Assembly: GCA_041749255.1 (NCBI GenBank)
Contig: JBGTBR010000047.1
Location: 1 to 64,000, forward strand
Reading direction: 5' to 3'
Source: JABDLO01 sp041749255
GTDB taxonomy: Bacteria; Bacteroidota; Bacteroidia; Chitinophagales; Saprospiraceae
DNA: 64,000 nucleotides
The position numbers and the translations under genes were made by a program. The notes beneath the pieces were generated by a model. It searched no databases. It was given only the letters and a program-made list of their open reading frames with translations, and had not been told where the DNA came from. This document shows positions 35,883 to 45,696 of this stretch, piece by piece; the stretch's first letter is position 1; the number at the start of each line of letters is the position of its first letter.

Positions 35883-36728
35883 TCATTTGGAGTCACTATG
35901 CCATATTGAAAGATCATACTCAGCTTCTATGCTCTTTTCTTGTTCAACCTCCAAAAATTGATTAAAAAAATCCAAACCGGTTATCACTTCAAGACTATCA
36001 ATGGTTACCGCATAGTCTGACAAGGTTTTATCATTTTTTGTGTTAGGTAATATAAAACCTATGGCACTCTCCTCACCTGGTGCAGGATCTAATATGGCAA
36101 AGAAATAATGATCGGGGATTGGATATTTGTAATCGGAAAAGTACGATTTCTCTTTTGTAAATAGTGGACCTGTAACTACAAGCAACTCACCCTTTTTTTT
36201 CGCATTTTGTGAAATAATATGTTGGATCTCTTGCCATAGTCCCTTATGGAAACCGGTATCAACAGGGCACATCATCGTTATAGGAGGTTTGTATCCATCT
36301 CTATCTTTGGATAGAAATAAATGATGAGGTAGGTAACTTTCTGCTATGTAACCACTTTCTGTTACATGGTCGACATCCATCCAAAAGTCTTTTATTTTCG
36401 GATCAGGGATAAACTCTAAAACGTTTGTGGTATGAAGAGAATCATACATAGTCGAAATCACCTTATAGCCAACCCACTCGGGATGGTTCTCTTCCACTAT
36501 AAAAGAATAACTAAAGTCTGGATAATGAAATACTTGTCCATTACCTCCTGAAGGTAAGAAAAATCGGGCTTCCATAGGTTGTCTTGACGAATCGACACTC
36601 AGAATACCATCTGTGCCCTTTTTTAATCCATATAATATCAGCGCAATCAAACATCCAGCAAAAATGATTAGTCTGGCCACATTGGCTCCACTTCGCGAAT
36701 AGCCATGATTGGTTCTGAGTTTTACCAT
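35883..36728 (-). CDS. Membrane-anchored NUC1-fold protein with degenerate active site
   Basis: The 281-residue protein has one N-terminal membrane helix (about 18-35), then a domain that follows the DNA/RNA non-specific endonuclease pattern: a segment in place of the DRGH motif, TMMCPVDTGFHKGLWQEI in place of the S-N-x-x-P-Q...F-N-x-G-x-W motif, and ELLVVTGPLF. The catalytic DRGH appears as ESGY (124-127) and the magnesium-binding Asn as His161. If this alignment is right, the protein has probably lost nuclease activity and may be a binding or structural relative. The assignment rests on motif order and the well-conserved VVTGP segment. Confidence 0.65.
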   Translation of the reverse strand: MVKLRTNHGYSRSGANVARLIIFAGCLIALILYGLKKGTDGILSVDSSRQPMEARFFLPSGGNGQVFHYPDFSYSFIVEENHPEWVGYKVISTMYDSLHTTNVLEFIPDPKIKDFWMDVDHVTESGYIAESYLPHHLFLSKDRDGYKPPITMMCPVDTGFHKGLWQEIQHIISQNAKKKGELLVVTGPLFTKEKSYFSDYKYPIPDHYFFAILDPAPGEESAIGFILPNTKNDKTLSDYAVTIDSLEVITGLDFFNQFLEVEQEKSIEAEYDLSIWHSDSK

Positions 36729-36860
36729 GAGAGTTTAGGAATCAGTGATCAAATCTGCCTGTTAGCACTGCTTTACAACTTGAACTGATCCGGTAAATTT
36801 ATATTGCGACAAGCTAATAATTAGTATTTCCGATTTTAAAATGAGCAGTGGTACATAAGT

Positions 36861-38210
36861 TTACCTCATTTTACCTCCGGGTAAGTTGGGCATACCCTGC
36901 ATCATTCTATCCATTCCTTTGCCTTTACTCATCATGTGCATCATTTTCTTCATTTGATCGAATTGTTTTATAAACATATTGATCTCATGAATGTCATAAC
37001 CACAGCCTATAGAAATACGCCTCTTACGACTCATATTCAGCACTTCAGGGTTTTCTCTTTCGTCGGGTGTCATCGAAAGTATAATGGCTTCAACTTTTGA
37101 AAAGGCTTTATCGTCGATATCCAGGTTTTTAGTCATTTTATTCATCCCCGGAATCATACCCATCAGACTTTTCAGATCGCCCATTTTACGAATCTGGTTA
37201 AGTTGCCCTAAAAAGTCATTGAAATCAAATTTATTCTTTTTGATTTTTCTTTCAAGTCGCTTTGCCTCCTTTTCGTCAAATTGCTCCTGGGCTTTTTCCA
37301 CAAAGGATACGATATCGCCCATACCCAAAATCCTTTGAGCCATTCGATCCGGATGAAAAACTTCCAATGTATCCAGCTTCTCGCCCGAACTTACAAACTT
37401 GATGGGTTTACCGACGGTATATTTAATGGACAAAGCAGCTCCACCACGGGTATCGCCATCCAGTTTTGTCAAAACGACTCCATCAAAATTGAGTCTATCG
37501 TTAAAAACTTTAGCAGTATTTACGGCATCCTGCCCCGTCATGGAGTCAACAACAAATAAGGTCTCACTAGGGTCTATGGCATTTTTTATCGCCTCAATTT
37601 CTTTCATCATGACTTCATCGACACTGAGACGACCAGCTGTATCAATGATGACTACATCAAAACTGAATTTCACGCCGTGTACAACAGCATTCTGAGCGAT
37701 TTCGACCGGATTTTTGTTTTCGGGTTCTTTATAAATTTCTACCCCTGCCTGTTCGGCTATAACCGTAAGCTGATCAATGGCTGCTGGTCTGTACACATCA
37801 CACGCCGTGACCAATACCTTCTTTTTCTTTTTATCTTTTAGGTAGCTGGCCAGTTTTCCGGTAAATGTAGTTTTACCACTACCCTGAAGGCCGGAAATTA
37901 GAATGACTCCAGGATTGCCTTTTATATTAATTTCTTCAGATTGCCCACCCATGAGGTCTATCATCTCATCCATGACGATCTTGACCATGAGCTCTCCGGG
38001 CTTTACGGAACTAAGTACATTGCTTTTACCCATTGCCTCATCTCTCACCTTGTCCGTAAATTCTTTGGCAATTTTATAGTTTACATCCGCAGAAACCAAA
38101 GCCCGTCTGATCTCTTTTATTGATTGTGCAACATTCAGCTCTGTCAGCTTTCCACTACCTGTCAGGGTTTTGAAGGCTGATTCGAGTTTTTCATTTAAAC
38201 TATCGAACAT
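36861..38210 (-). CDS. ffh: Signal recognition particle protein Ffh
   Basis: The 449-residue SRP54 GTPase binds 4.5S RNA and signal sequences and guides nascent membrane proteins to FtsY. An N-terminal helical bundle is followed by the G domain with GLQGSGKTTFTGKLA, DVYRPAAIDQL, DTAGRL and TKLDGDTRGG, then the methionine-rich M domain (about 320-449: GMIPGMNKM, RKRRIS, MKKMMHMMSKGKG). The gene is single and its promoter lies immediately upstream. No 4.5S RNA gene was recognised in the window. Confidence 0.98.
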   Translation of the reverse strand: MFDSLNEKLESAFKTLTGSGKLTELNVAQSIKEIRRALVSADVNYKIAKEFTDKVRDEAMGKSNVLSSVKPGELMVKIVMDEMIDLMGGQSEEINIKGNPGVILISGLQGSGKTTFTGKLASYLKDKKKKKVLVTACDVYRPAAIDQLTVIAEQAGVEIYKEPENKNPVEIAQNAVVHGVKFSFDVVIIDTAGRLSVDEVMMKEIEAIKNAIDPSETLFVVDSMTGQDAVNTAKVFNDRLNFDGVVLTKLDGDTRGGAALSIKYTVGKPIKFVSSGEKLDTLEVFHPDRMAQRILGMGDIVSFVEKAQEQFDEKEAKRLERKIKKNKFDFNDFLGQLNQIRKMGDLKSLMGMIPGMNKMTKNLDIDDKAFSKVEAIILSMTPDERENPEVLNMSRKRRISIGCGYDIHEINMFIKQFDQMKKMMHMMSKGKGMDRMMQGMPNLPGGKMR

Positions 38211-38233
38211 ACTTATTTCTTTTTAACAAGGTG

Positions 38234-38241
38234 CAAATATA
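38234..38241 (-). promoter_or_regulatory. -7 promoter element for ffh
   Basis: On the minus strand TATATTTG matches TAnnTTTG exactly and sits 23 bp before the ffh start codon, similar to the spacing at tyrS. A clear TTG -33 element is not seen. Confidence 0.5.
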
Positions 38242-38322
38242 CATAATAACTCAATGGATAGAAAGGTTGTATGACAAAATGCAGATTCATGCTACTCATT
38301 TTATTCATTTGTGTTTTGAAAG

Positions 38323-38376
38323 TTTAGAGAGTTTAGGGAGTGTAGAAGGTTTAGAGGGTTTAGGGGGTTTAGAAGA
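38323..38376. repeat. 9-bp tandem repeat, six units
   Basis: Six consecutive 9-mers fit the consensus TTTAGRGRG (TTTAGAGAG, TTTAGGGAG, TGTAGAAGG, TTTAGAGGG, TTTAGGGGG, TTTAGAAGA). A unit length divisible by three gives a chance Leu-Glu-Gly-rich open frame here, which I do not accept as a gene. Confidence 0.8.
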
Positions 38377-38779
38377 AAGGGAATTCGTATTTATCGGAAT
38401 TAGCCATTTAAACAGCCCGGGGTTTCCTTTGTGTCGTGGCTTTGTGGCGGAAAAAACTGTACTTCAGAAGCATAAATGCAACAACTGGGTAAAATTGTTA
38501 CCAGGGTTTTATTGTCTGAATCACTGATTCACACTGATTATTGGATTTCACGGATTGCGGTGTATTGGCACTGCAAATTTATTCAGCCAGAGGCGGACAG
38601 GTTTCAGTCATGTAAGCATTGAGCGAAGCACGCCAATTTTCGGCTCGTGTCCCAAATGTAAGTATCCAGGTTAACATTCTTATACGGATTAGTGTTCGTG
38701 ACCTTTGTGGCGTGAAAAACCTTTGCGATCTTGCGTGAAATAGAAAAAGTAAATGTAACATACCAAATATTTACCCACA

Positions 38780-39560
38780 CTGACGGGAAGGGGGTTCACG
38801 CCAAGACCGCGAAGAAAAACCGCAAAGAAACCGCAAAGATGGAATGCTTTTCGACCTCGTTTGCACTAAACTACTTTCAGCCTTTTGCATGAACCCTCTT
38901 TGCGCCCCTTTGCGTGAAACCCCTTTGCACCCTTCGCGTGAAATTCTTTGAGCCCCTTTGTGGCGGAATACTGAACTTCAGTAATATAATGCAACATCAC
39001 AGTTTTTTTAGCCACCAAGTCAGTAAGGCACTGAGGAGATTAGTAATTTATTGTTGCTTTTTGCCTGCATTTTCTCGTGGCAGGAAAACTGAACATCAGA
39101 AGCATAAAGCAACAACTGGACAAAATAGCCACCAGGGCTTATAGTCTGAATCACTGATTCGCACTGATTATTGGATTTCACGGATTGCGGTGTAATGGCA
39201 CTGCAAATTTACTGACGGGAAGGGGGTTCACGCCAAGACCGCAATGAAAAACCGCAAAGATGGAATGCTTATCGACCTCGTTTGCACTAAACCACTTTCA
39301 GCCTTTTGCATGAACCCTCTTTGCGCCCCTATGCGTGAAACCCCTTTGCGCCCTTCGCGTGAAATTCTTTGAGCCCCTTTGTGGCGGAATACAGAACTTC
39401 GGTAATATAATGCAACTTCACAGTTCTTTTAGCTACCAAGTCAGTAAGGCACTAAAGGACATCACAAAGAGGTTAGTAATTTATTGTTGCTTTTTCCCTG
39501 CATTTTTTCGTGGCAGAAAAACTGAACATCAGATGCATAAAGCAACAACTGGATAAAATA
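38780..39560. repeat. Two degenerate ~420-bp direct repeats with partial further copies
   Basis: The block starting CTGACGGGAAGGGGGTTCACG at 38780 recurs at 39212, and CGACCTCGTTTGCACTAAAC at 38852 recurs at 39273; the copies run on together through GTGGCGGAATAC and TTAGTAATTTATTGTTGC. A shorter segment with CGGATTGCGGTGTA occurs at 38551 and again at 39181, and the CAACAACTGG...ACCAGGG segment appears a third time near 39542. A ~200-bp stretch (about 38580-38775) is present only in the first unit. Confidence 0.8.
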
Positions 39561-39599
39561 TCTACCAGGGCTTTATTGTCTAAATCACTGATTTGCACG

Positions 39600-39621
39600 C
39601 CTGCCTGCCGGCAAAGGCAGG
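39600..39621. repeat. Short palindrome inserted in third repeat copy
   Basis: Arms CCTGCCT and AGGCAGG flank a self-complementary TGCCGGCA centre. In the other copies (near 38531 and 39160) the same position reads ACTGATTATTGGATTTCACGG without the palindrome, so the hairpin appears to have been inserted, or to have replaced a few bases, in this copy only. Confidence 0.6.
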
Positions 39622-39743
39622 GAATATGGGATTACACGGATCTTATTTTTTCATCATAATTCCATGATATTCAGCTTAGTGTTTCGTGGCTGAATAACTC
39701 ATCAATCAACCTGAAAGATACATGGCTTCATTTATCGGATCAT

Positions 39744-41294
39744 TTACGTTTTTATAAACATGGCGGTGCCTTTCATTGAAGCATTGGATACATGAATGTA
39801 ATACATTCCCATTTTAAATCTGGAAGCATTTATTTTAAAAATGCCCAAAGCATCACTGTTTAGCATATTGTATTGATATACCACATTACCTCTACGATCC
39901 ATTACCTCTATTCTAATATTACCATTAAAATCTTTAAAATCTATATTCACCACATCAGTAGTGGGATTGGGAAAGACGTGTAATGATATTGTAGTTGGAG
40001 TAAATACGTCATCATTTGGTTTATTATGATTACAGCCGTTTAGAAGTGGAACGTAACTAAAGTCTTCGTACAACAATGATCTGACTTCTTCCTCTGATGC
40101 TCCAAACCAATCTACCAATAAACTGCCATAAACGGATCTGAAATCGTATTGCATGGATACTCCATCAGATTCTGAAATGTCACCGGATAAATCTGTATTA
40201 TCTCCAATTACTCCACCCCTGGCACAATTTCCAAAAATAAACATAGGGGCAGAAGTACCGTGGTCAGTACCGCGACTGCCATTAGATCTGATTCTTCTAC
40301 CAAATTCTGAATACGTCATCCCAGCGACATTACTTTCAAGGCCTTGCTTATCAAGATCGTCCATAAAAGATGAGATGGCTTCAGAAATTTGGCGCAAACT
40401 ATTGGCATGATTTCCTTCCGTAGGATTGTTTATGCTTACCTGATTAGCATGGGTATCGAATCCCCCAATGTTGGCTATATACACCTTGGTCTGTAATCCC
40501 CCGGAAATGAGACGGGCTATAAGTTTCATTTGGTCTGAAAGACTGTCGCTCCCATAGTCGGCGGAATTTTTTCCTTTATCAAATGCGTCCTTTACCACTG
40601 TCGAATACGTATTTAATTGATGGATAACAGAAGCAAGAAAGTCTACCTCCCTGCCATACCAGGTATCTCCATAGTCTCCACCTCCCACTCCACCAACATA
40701 TGACAAAGAGTCCTCCCCATTGATCGCTATGGAATAATTTACGTGTGTACCCTGACATGTTTCAGAAATCTGAGACCCTATGGTTAAAGCGATGGGGTCA
40801 GTATGATCAGAATTGGGATAACCCTCAGGATAATCGGGATGTTGGGTTTCCAGATACCTACCCATCCAGCCACTTTGTACAAATTCGTTGGCTGCAGAAC
40901 CTGTGTTCCAGATATCAGTGCTTCTAAAATGGGATCTGTTCTGATTTGGGTAGGCCACATCCTGTACTATGGCTAATTGACCTTCCTTAAACTTTTCAGC
41001 CAGTTCACTCATTACAGGGTGGATACCTACCGTATCGGTCAGGGAAATTATGGTGTTCTCCGGTATGATGATATTACTTCTAAGGTTAGCTAGGTATCCA
41101 TATTGGTCTTTAGGAAAAATGGTGTTGAGACCATCATTCCCTCCATTTAATTGTATAAGCACCAATATCTTATCGCCGGAATTTTTTGTCAAAAGTGAAA
41201 ATTGCGGTTGAACCATAGAAGTTACAGGTATGCCTTTTAATAAAAAAGGTACGCCGAGTAATGTTCCTGCTTTTATAAAATGTCTCCTTTTCAT
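39744..41294 (-). CDS. DUF1501 protein with T9SS type A sorting domain
   Basis: The 516-residue protein starts with an RR-containing leader (MKRRHFIKAGTLLGVPFLLK) typical of DUF1501 proteins. The alkaline-phosphatase-like DUF1501 domain shows IQLNGGNDGLNT, GIHPVMSELAEKF, GGFDTHANQ and YSEFGRRIRSNGSRGTDHGT. The last ~75 residues (VFPNPTTDVVNIDF, IEVMDRRGNVVYQY, GMYYIHVSN) are a type A T9SS sorting domain, so the protein goes to the cell surface. It follows the DUF1800 gene by 48 bp; this pair is widespread in several phyla but its function is unknown. Confidence 0.92.
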   Translation of the reverse strand: MKRRHFIKAGTLLGVPFLLKGIPVTSMVQPQFSLLTKNSGDKILVLIQLNGGNDGLNTIFPKDQYGYLANLRSNIIIPENTIISLTDTVGIHPVMSELAEKFKEGQLAIVQDVAYPNQNRSHFRSTDIWNTGSAANEFVQSGWMGRYLETQHPDYPEGYPNSDHTDPIALTIGSQISETCQGTHVNYSIAINGEDSLSYVGGVGGGDYGDTWYGREVDFLASVIHQLNTYSTVVKDAFDKGKNSADYGSDSLSDQMKLIARLISGGLQTKVYIANIGGFDTHANQVSINNPTEGNHANSLRQISEAISSFMDDLDKQGLESNVAGMTYSEFGRRIRSNGSRGTDHGTSAPMFIFGNCARGGVIGDNTDLSGDISESDGVSMQYDFRSVYGSLLVDWFGASEEEVRSLLYEDFSYVPLLNGCNHNKPNDDVFTPTTISLHVFPNPTTDVVNIDFKDFNGNIRIEVMDRRGNVVYQYNMLNSDALGIFKINASRFKMGMYYIHVSNASMKGTAMFIKT

Positions 41295-41342
41295 ATTGTA
41301 TGCTTGGTAGGTTATAAATGAATACGGGTATTATTTTAAGTA

Positions 41343-42929
41343 TTACATTAATTGATATTCAGGATACTTCATCATGGTATTAAACAGATTAATGATTTTT
41401 TGAAGAATGATTCTGTACAATTCTTTATCATTGGGGTTTTGCTTAAAAGCGTTGTACTCTACCGTCCATTCAAAGTCCGGTAAGCCAGGAATGAGTATCC
41501 CTTTTAGGTTGTCAAATTGAAATGGCGATAGGGGCTGGCTATAAAAATACAAACACAATTCTTCGATCAATTCATTGATATCGGTTGGATTTTTCAATTG
41601 ATCGATTACCTGGAGAAAATCGGTATTCCTGTTTGGAAAATTGAGATACCTGTTGGTTTTGCCAGTAGAATAGTCAATGAATTCAATTCTGTTTGATAAA
41701 GTAGTTGTACTGATCCAGTTCTGATAATATGAAGGTCCCTGATAATAAGCTTTCCATCCGGCCACAGAAGGATGGTTGTATATTCCCATTTGAAGCTGGT
41801 TGCAATATTTAAAAATTTCAAATAATACAACAGGGGAAGGTACCGTAGATGTCGATACGGCGACGGAAGAAGTTGTAAAAGCGTTCCACGCAGTCAAAGT
41901 GAAATCCAGTGGGTTTTTGATCATGCACCCTATGATCTCATCATCAAAAAAGGACTCAGAACTCAACAGAGCTTTTAGAACAGGCCTGATATTGTATTGA
42001 TTTTTAACCAGTATTTCGGCCATAGGATGAATAACCTGTTTCTCTACTTCATCATTTACATCGTGATGCACAAACCAGCGATAAAGACTCCTGGAAAGAT
42101 GAAGGGCTGTGTGCCTGCTCGTCAGTAAAATTCTTAAAACGCTTTTATATTCATTTTCTTCATTGTTGTTTATTACAGCATGATTAAAACGGTGTGAAAG
42201 AATCTTGATGCTTTTATCGTGTCTGTTTGAAGTATAATATGAATAAATATCTGGATCGTTTTGGTTTCTGTATCCATAATCTCTCCACCCTGTCAAGGCT
42301 TTTGCAATTTCACGGACATCGTGCTCCGTAAAAGTAGTGTAATCTCCTTCATCTGCGGTTTCGCCCTTTCCAACTGTAAATAACTCAAGTAGTTCTCGGG
42401 CATAATTTTCATTAGGACTTACACGAGAATTTTGATTGCCATTTAAATAGCGAAGCATGGCGGGCTCAATCGTCATTGCTTCTGCCAAATTCTGAAAATT
42501 TCCCAACGCGTGTTTTTCAATTGAATTTATATAAAAATACAAATACCGAGGGTCATTAATTTGAGCTACCACAAAATGATTGTGCCAGAAGATTACCATT
42601 TTAGCCATGATACTCCACCGGTCTGGCAAAGTTTGTCCAATAGTCCAGGATCCCAGAGAACGAATCCGGGCATTATTCACACCTATTCCCTGTACGTAAG
42701 GTTTATTGACCCATGATTCCCCATTAACTGTATGGGGGTCGTTATTAAAATTAAAGTACAATGGTGGTTCTGGAGCTTGTACATCTCTTAACAAGTGGTC
42801 TATAGTTTTTTCAAGGCCCATCGAAACAGATCTTTGAAACATGTCCGGAGAGGGACCGTAAAGAGTTCTTCTCAAAAGATGCGCTGCCCTGTTTACATCC
42901 CATTTTCCTGAGTAAGGTACAAGAGTCAT
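41343..42929 (-). CDS. DUF1800 family protein
   Basis: The 528-residue protein matches DUF1800: AAHLLRRTLYGPSPDMF near the start, MVIFWHNHFVVAQ, NYARELLELFTVGKG, HDVREIAKALTGWRDY and HDKSIKILSHRF. No clear signal peptide is present from this start, unlike some members. DUF1800 and DUF1501 genes are usually adjacent, as here, and are probably one operon; suggested roles in surface structures or polymer handling are unproven. Confidence 0.9.
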   Translation of the reverse strand: MTLVPYSGKWDVNRAAHLLRRTLYGPSPDMFQRSVSMGLEKTIDHLLRDVQAPEPPLYFNFNNDPHTVNGESWVNKPYVQGIGVNNARIRSLGSWTIGQTLPDRWSIMAKMVIFWHNHFVVAQINDPRYLYFYINSIEKHALGNFQNLAEAMTIEPAMLRYLNGNQNSRVSPNENYARELLELFTVGKGETADEGDYTTFTEHDVREIAKALTGWRDYGYRNQNDPDIYSYYTSNRHDKSIKILSHRFNHAVINNNEENEYKSVLRILLTSRHTALHLSRSLYRWFVHHDVNDEVEKQVIHPMAEILVKNQYNIRPVLKALLSSESFFDDEIIGCMIKNPLDFTLTAWNAFTTSSVAVSTSTVPSPVVLFEIFKYCNQLQMGIYNHPSVAGWKAYYQGPSYYQNWISTTTLSNRIEFIDYSTGKTNRYLNFPNRNTDFLQVIDQLKNPTDINELIEELCLYFYSQPLSPFQFDNLKGILIPGLPDFEWTVEYNAFKQNPNDKELYRIILQKIINLFNTMMKYPEYQLM

Positions 42930-43231
42930 ATCGAAAATGCTTTATTACATCTATAAGAAAGAATTATTCAAACTGTACTCATCATCCATATTATATTTTG
43001 AAATTTTTTACATTTTTCCTTAATATCCATTCATTGAAATGATATATGTGCTATTTCCCAAACAAAATGATAGTGGGTATAGTCAAAGCTCTACACATCA
43101 TTTCATTTGATGACTTCATCGTGTTTACCTTTTCATTCGTCGTATAATTCGAAGGAATTGCAACTTCAATCTTTATCACCTCGTCCTTCTCATGATATTC
43201 AATCATTAACAATTAATTAAAAACACATTTT
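42930..43231. other. Divergent promoter region between DUF1800 and beta-barrel receptor genes
   Basis: This AT-rich 302-bp gap separates two divergent genes and must contain both promoters. I see no ORF, repeat or perfect TAnnTTTG element in it. An AACAATTAATTAAAAACAC tract precedes the rightward gene's ATG. Confidence 0.4.
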
Positions 43232-45655
43232 ATGAAAAAGCTATTACTGATAGTACTTCCCGCCTTAGTTTTACTTCAAAATAGCTTTGGACAGTCCCAG
43301 GGAACCATAACTGGAAAAGTCCTCGATCAGGAAAGTCGCCCGCTTGAATTCGCTAATGTTCTATTGAACAGAGCATCGGATTCCTTATTTCTAAAGGGGG
43401 GTATCACTGATTCCCTGGGTAATTATGTATTTGATCAGATCTCTGAAGGAGAATATTTTATTCAGGCATCTATGGTAGGATTTGGAAGTGGAACATCTGC
43501 TCCTATCAAAGTAAATGGAAGCGGCCCGGTAACGATAGGTGAGATCATACTTACTGACGGCGTACAACTGAGCGAAGTAACTGTTAAAGCCACCAAACCT
43601 TTTATTGAAATGAATGCCGATAAAATTGTTGTCAATGTGGCAAACAGTGCAGTGGCTGCTGGTAGTAATGCTCTAGAGATTTTGGCAAAGTCTCCGGGTG
43701 TAACGCTCGATAAAGACAATAATATATCCCTGAAAGGTAAACAGGGAGTATTGGTCACCATTGATGACAGAAACCAGTATATGTCCTCCCAGGATTTGGC
43801 TAAAATGCTGGAAGCCATGCCAGCTGATGCCATTGAAAGTATTGAAATTATCCATAATCCTTCTGCACGATTCGATGCCGAGGGAAATTCAGGAGTTATT
43901 AATATAAAATTGAAAAGGAACGAAAACCTGGGGTATAATGGAGATGTTGCCCTGGCAGGTCGTCAAGGTCGTCATACCAATTACAATACCAGTGGTTCTT
44001 TGAACTACCGAAACGGAAAAGTAAATGCATATGGAACCTTGACTCATTCTAAATGGCATGGCTTTAATGATTTAAGCCTTGACAGGGAAATACCTTTTAA
44101 TGGTCAAACCACTTTTTTTGATCAAAATTCCCAAATGCAGTTTTTGGGTACTAATTATGGAGTAAGGGCTGGTATGGATTTCTTTCCCAATGAAAAGACT
44201 ACTATAGGTGTATTGGCAAGATTTAATACTGGCAATCGCACTTCAACAAATTCAAACTACACCGATATTTCCGGAGATAACGCTCCATCTTTTAACATCC
44301 TTGAAGTCAATACCGATGGGGATGGTAGTTGGTCTCAGCAAACGTATAACGTCAATGCAAAAAGGAGTGTAGGAAAAAACAGTTCTCTTACTTTTGATTT
44401 GGATTATTCATTATACGATAATCCTTTACTCACCATGTACGCCAATACGTACACCAATGATGGCGAAAATCCTTTTGTCAATAATGGTTTTTTAAGAAAC
44501 ACTTCTGACATAGCAGTGGATATCCTGGCTTCCCGCCTGGATTACCAGGTGAAGTTGGGCAAGTTTAACGTAGAGGCCGGTACCAAATTCAGCATGGTTA
44601 AAACCGGCAATACAACTTTGTTTGAGGACTTAATAGATGATACATGGGTCAAAGATAATCTAAGATCCAATGAGTTTGAATACGAAGAAAGCGTATATGC
44701 AGCATATCTCAATGGTTCAACCCTATTGGGTGGATTGAATGTACAGATGGGATTGAGGGTGGAACACACTGTTTCAGATGGTAATTCCATTACCCTGGGT
44801 CAACAGGTAGTGAGAGATTATACTGATTTTTTTCCAAGTGTGTCATTATCTCACACCATAGCAGAAAAGCATAGCTTAAGTTATACCTATGCCCGAAGAC
44901 TTAACCGGCCCAACTACAGAGACTTAAACCCATTTATCGAATTTTTGGATGATTTTACTTTCCAGAAAGGAAACCCATTTCTAAGACCTCAGTATTCCAA
45001 CTCCTTAGGAGTCAACTACGGATATGGAAGATCCTTCTTTATCAGTGCCAACTACAGCAAAACAAGAGAGGCAATCACTCAGGTGATAGAGCAGGAATCG
45101 GCCAATAATACTTCGTTTCAGACCATGGATAATCTGGACAATTTTGAAAACTTCAGCCTTACTCTGACTGCCCCGATTGTTATGAGCGAATCATGGACTA
45201 CACGATGGAATGTAGTAGGATTTTACAATAAATTCACCTCTGAGATACCATCGGGGTCATTGAATAATGATCAATTTTCTTACCAGGTGTATATGAGCAA
45301 TGAATTTACATTGCCACAGGGCTGGAGAGCTGAATTGACCGGTAATTATCAAAGTGGATTGGTTTATGGATTATTCTCTATCGAACCGAGATATGGTATC
45401 GATTTTGGCTTCACGAAAAGAGTTATGAATGATGCGGGTACCTTGAAAATAGGTATGAGTGATGTATTCCGAACTCAAATCAATAATGTTTCAATTCGTC
45501 AAAATGATATTATACTTGATGTACACTCATTTTACGATTCAAGAAGAGTAAATGCATCATTTAATTACCGGTTTGGAAATCAAAAGGTAAAGCAATCCAG
45601 AAAAAGAACTACTGCAACAGATGATGAACTCAGAAGGATTCAAACGAACAATTAA
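43232..45655 (+). CDS. TonB-receptor-like outer-membrane beta-barrel protein
   Basis: The 807-residue protein has a signal peptide (LLLIVLPALVLLQNSFGQ), a carboxypeptidase-regulatory-like domain (about 22-112; GTITGKVLDQESRPLEFANV), a plug-like domain (about 112-225; ALEILAKSPGVTLDKDNNIS and IEIIHNPSARFDAEGNSGVI), and an outer-membrane beta-barrel with YARRLNRPNYRDLNPF and LRPQYSNSLGVNYGYGRS. It is of the OMP_b-brl_3 type, related to TonB-dependent receptors, and ends with a basic tail (KQSRKRTT). Substrate unknown. It stands alone and is followed by its own intrinsic terminator. Confidence 0.9.
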   Translation: MKKLLLIVLPALVLLQNSFGQSQGTITGKVLDQESRPLEFANVLLNRASDSLFLKGGITDSLGNYVFDQISEGEYFIQASMVGFGSGTSAPIKVNGSGPVTIGEIILTDGVQLSEVTVKATKPFIEMNADKIVVNVANSAVAAGSNALEILAKSPGVTLDKDNNISLKGKQGVLVTIDDRNQYMSSQDLAKMLEAMPADAIESIEIIHNPSARFDAEGNSGVINIKLKRNENLGYNGDVALAGRQGRHTNYNTSGSLNYRNGKVNAYGTLTHSKWHGFNDLSLDREIPFNGQTTFFDQNSQMQFLGTNYGVRAGMDFFPNEKTTIGVLARFNTGNRTSTNSNYTDISGDNAPSFNILEVNTDGDGSWSQQTYNVNAKRSVGKNSSLTFDLDYSLYDNPLLTMYANTYTNDGENPFVNNGFLRNTSDIAVDILASRLDYQVKLGKFNVEAGTKFSMVKTGNTTLFEDLIDDTWVKDNLRSNEFEYEESVYAAYLNGSTLLGGLNVQMGLRVEHTVSDGNSITLGQQVVRDYTDFFPSVSLSHTIAEKHSLSYTYARRLNRPNYRDLNPFIEFLDDFTFQKGNPFLRPQYSNSLGVNYGYGRSFFISANYSKTREAITQVIEQESANNTSFQTMDNLDNFENFSLTLTAPIVMSESWTTRWNVVGFYNKFTSEIPSGSLNNDQFSYQVYMSNEFTLPQGWRAELTGNYQSGLVYGLFSIEPRYGIDFGFTKRVMNDAGTLKIGMSDVFRTQINNVSIRQNDIILDVHSFYDSRRVNASFNYRFGNQKVKQSRKRTTATDDELRRIQTNN

Positions 45656-45696
45656 TAGTAATTTAGCATAGTCTCAATACATCGTTAGCTTTTTAA

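Larger units (their letters stand above)
38211..39743. other. 1.5-kb non-coding repeat region
   Basis: Between ffh and the DUF1501 gene no convincing gene exists. The region is built from degenerate repeats: a 9-bp tandem repeat (38323-38376), two long direct repeats about 421-432 bp apart, partial extra copies at both ends, and many short CTTTGCG/CGCAAAG motifs. Small open frames in it (for instance at 38914 and 39335) arise from the repeats and differ between copies at many sites, so they are not taken as genes. Confidence 0.7.

Noticed and set aside
38231..38527. 98-codon frame with a Leu-Glu-Gly-rich stretch
   Set aside because: The stretch is the 9-bp tandem repeat read in frame; no domain or ribosome site, and the rest is repeat DNA.
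38914..39556. Two similar ~75-codon frames starting MKPLC
   Set aside because: Both are readings of the long direct repeats; they differ by an indel and many changes with no sign of protein-level constraint.
38211..39743. CRISPR array
   Set aside because: The repeats here are long (~420 bp) or very short (9 bp) and lack regular 28-37 bp repeats with unique spacers; no cas gene is nearby.
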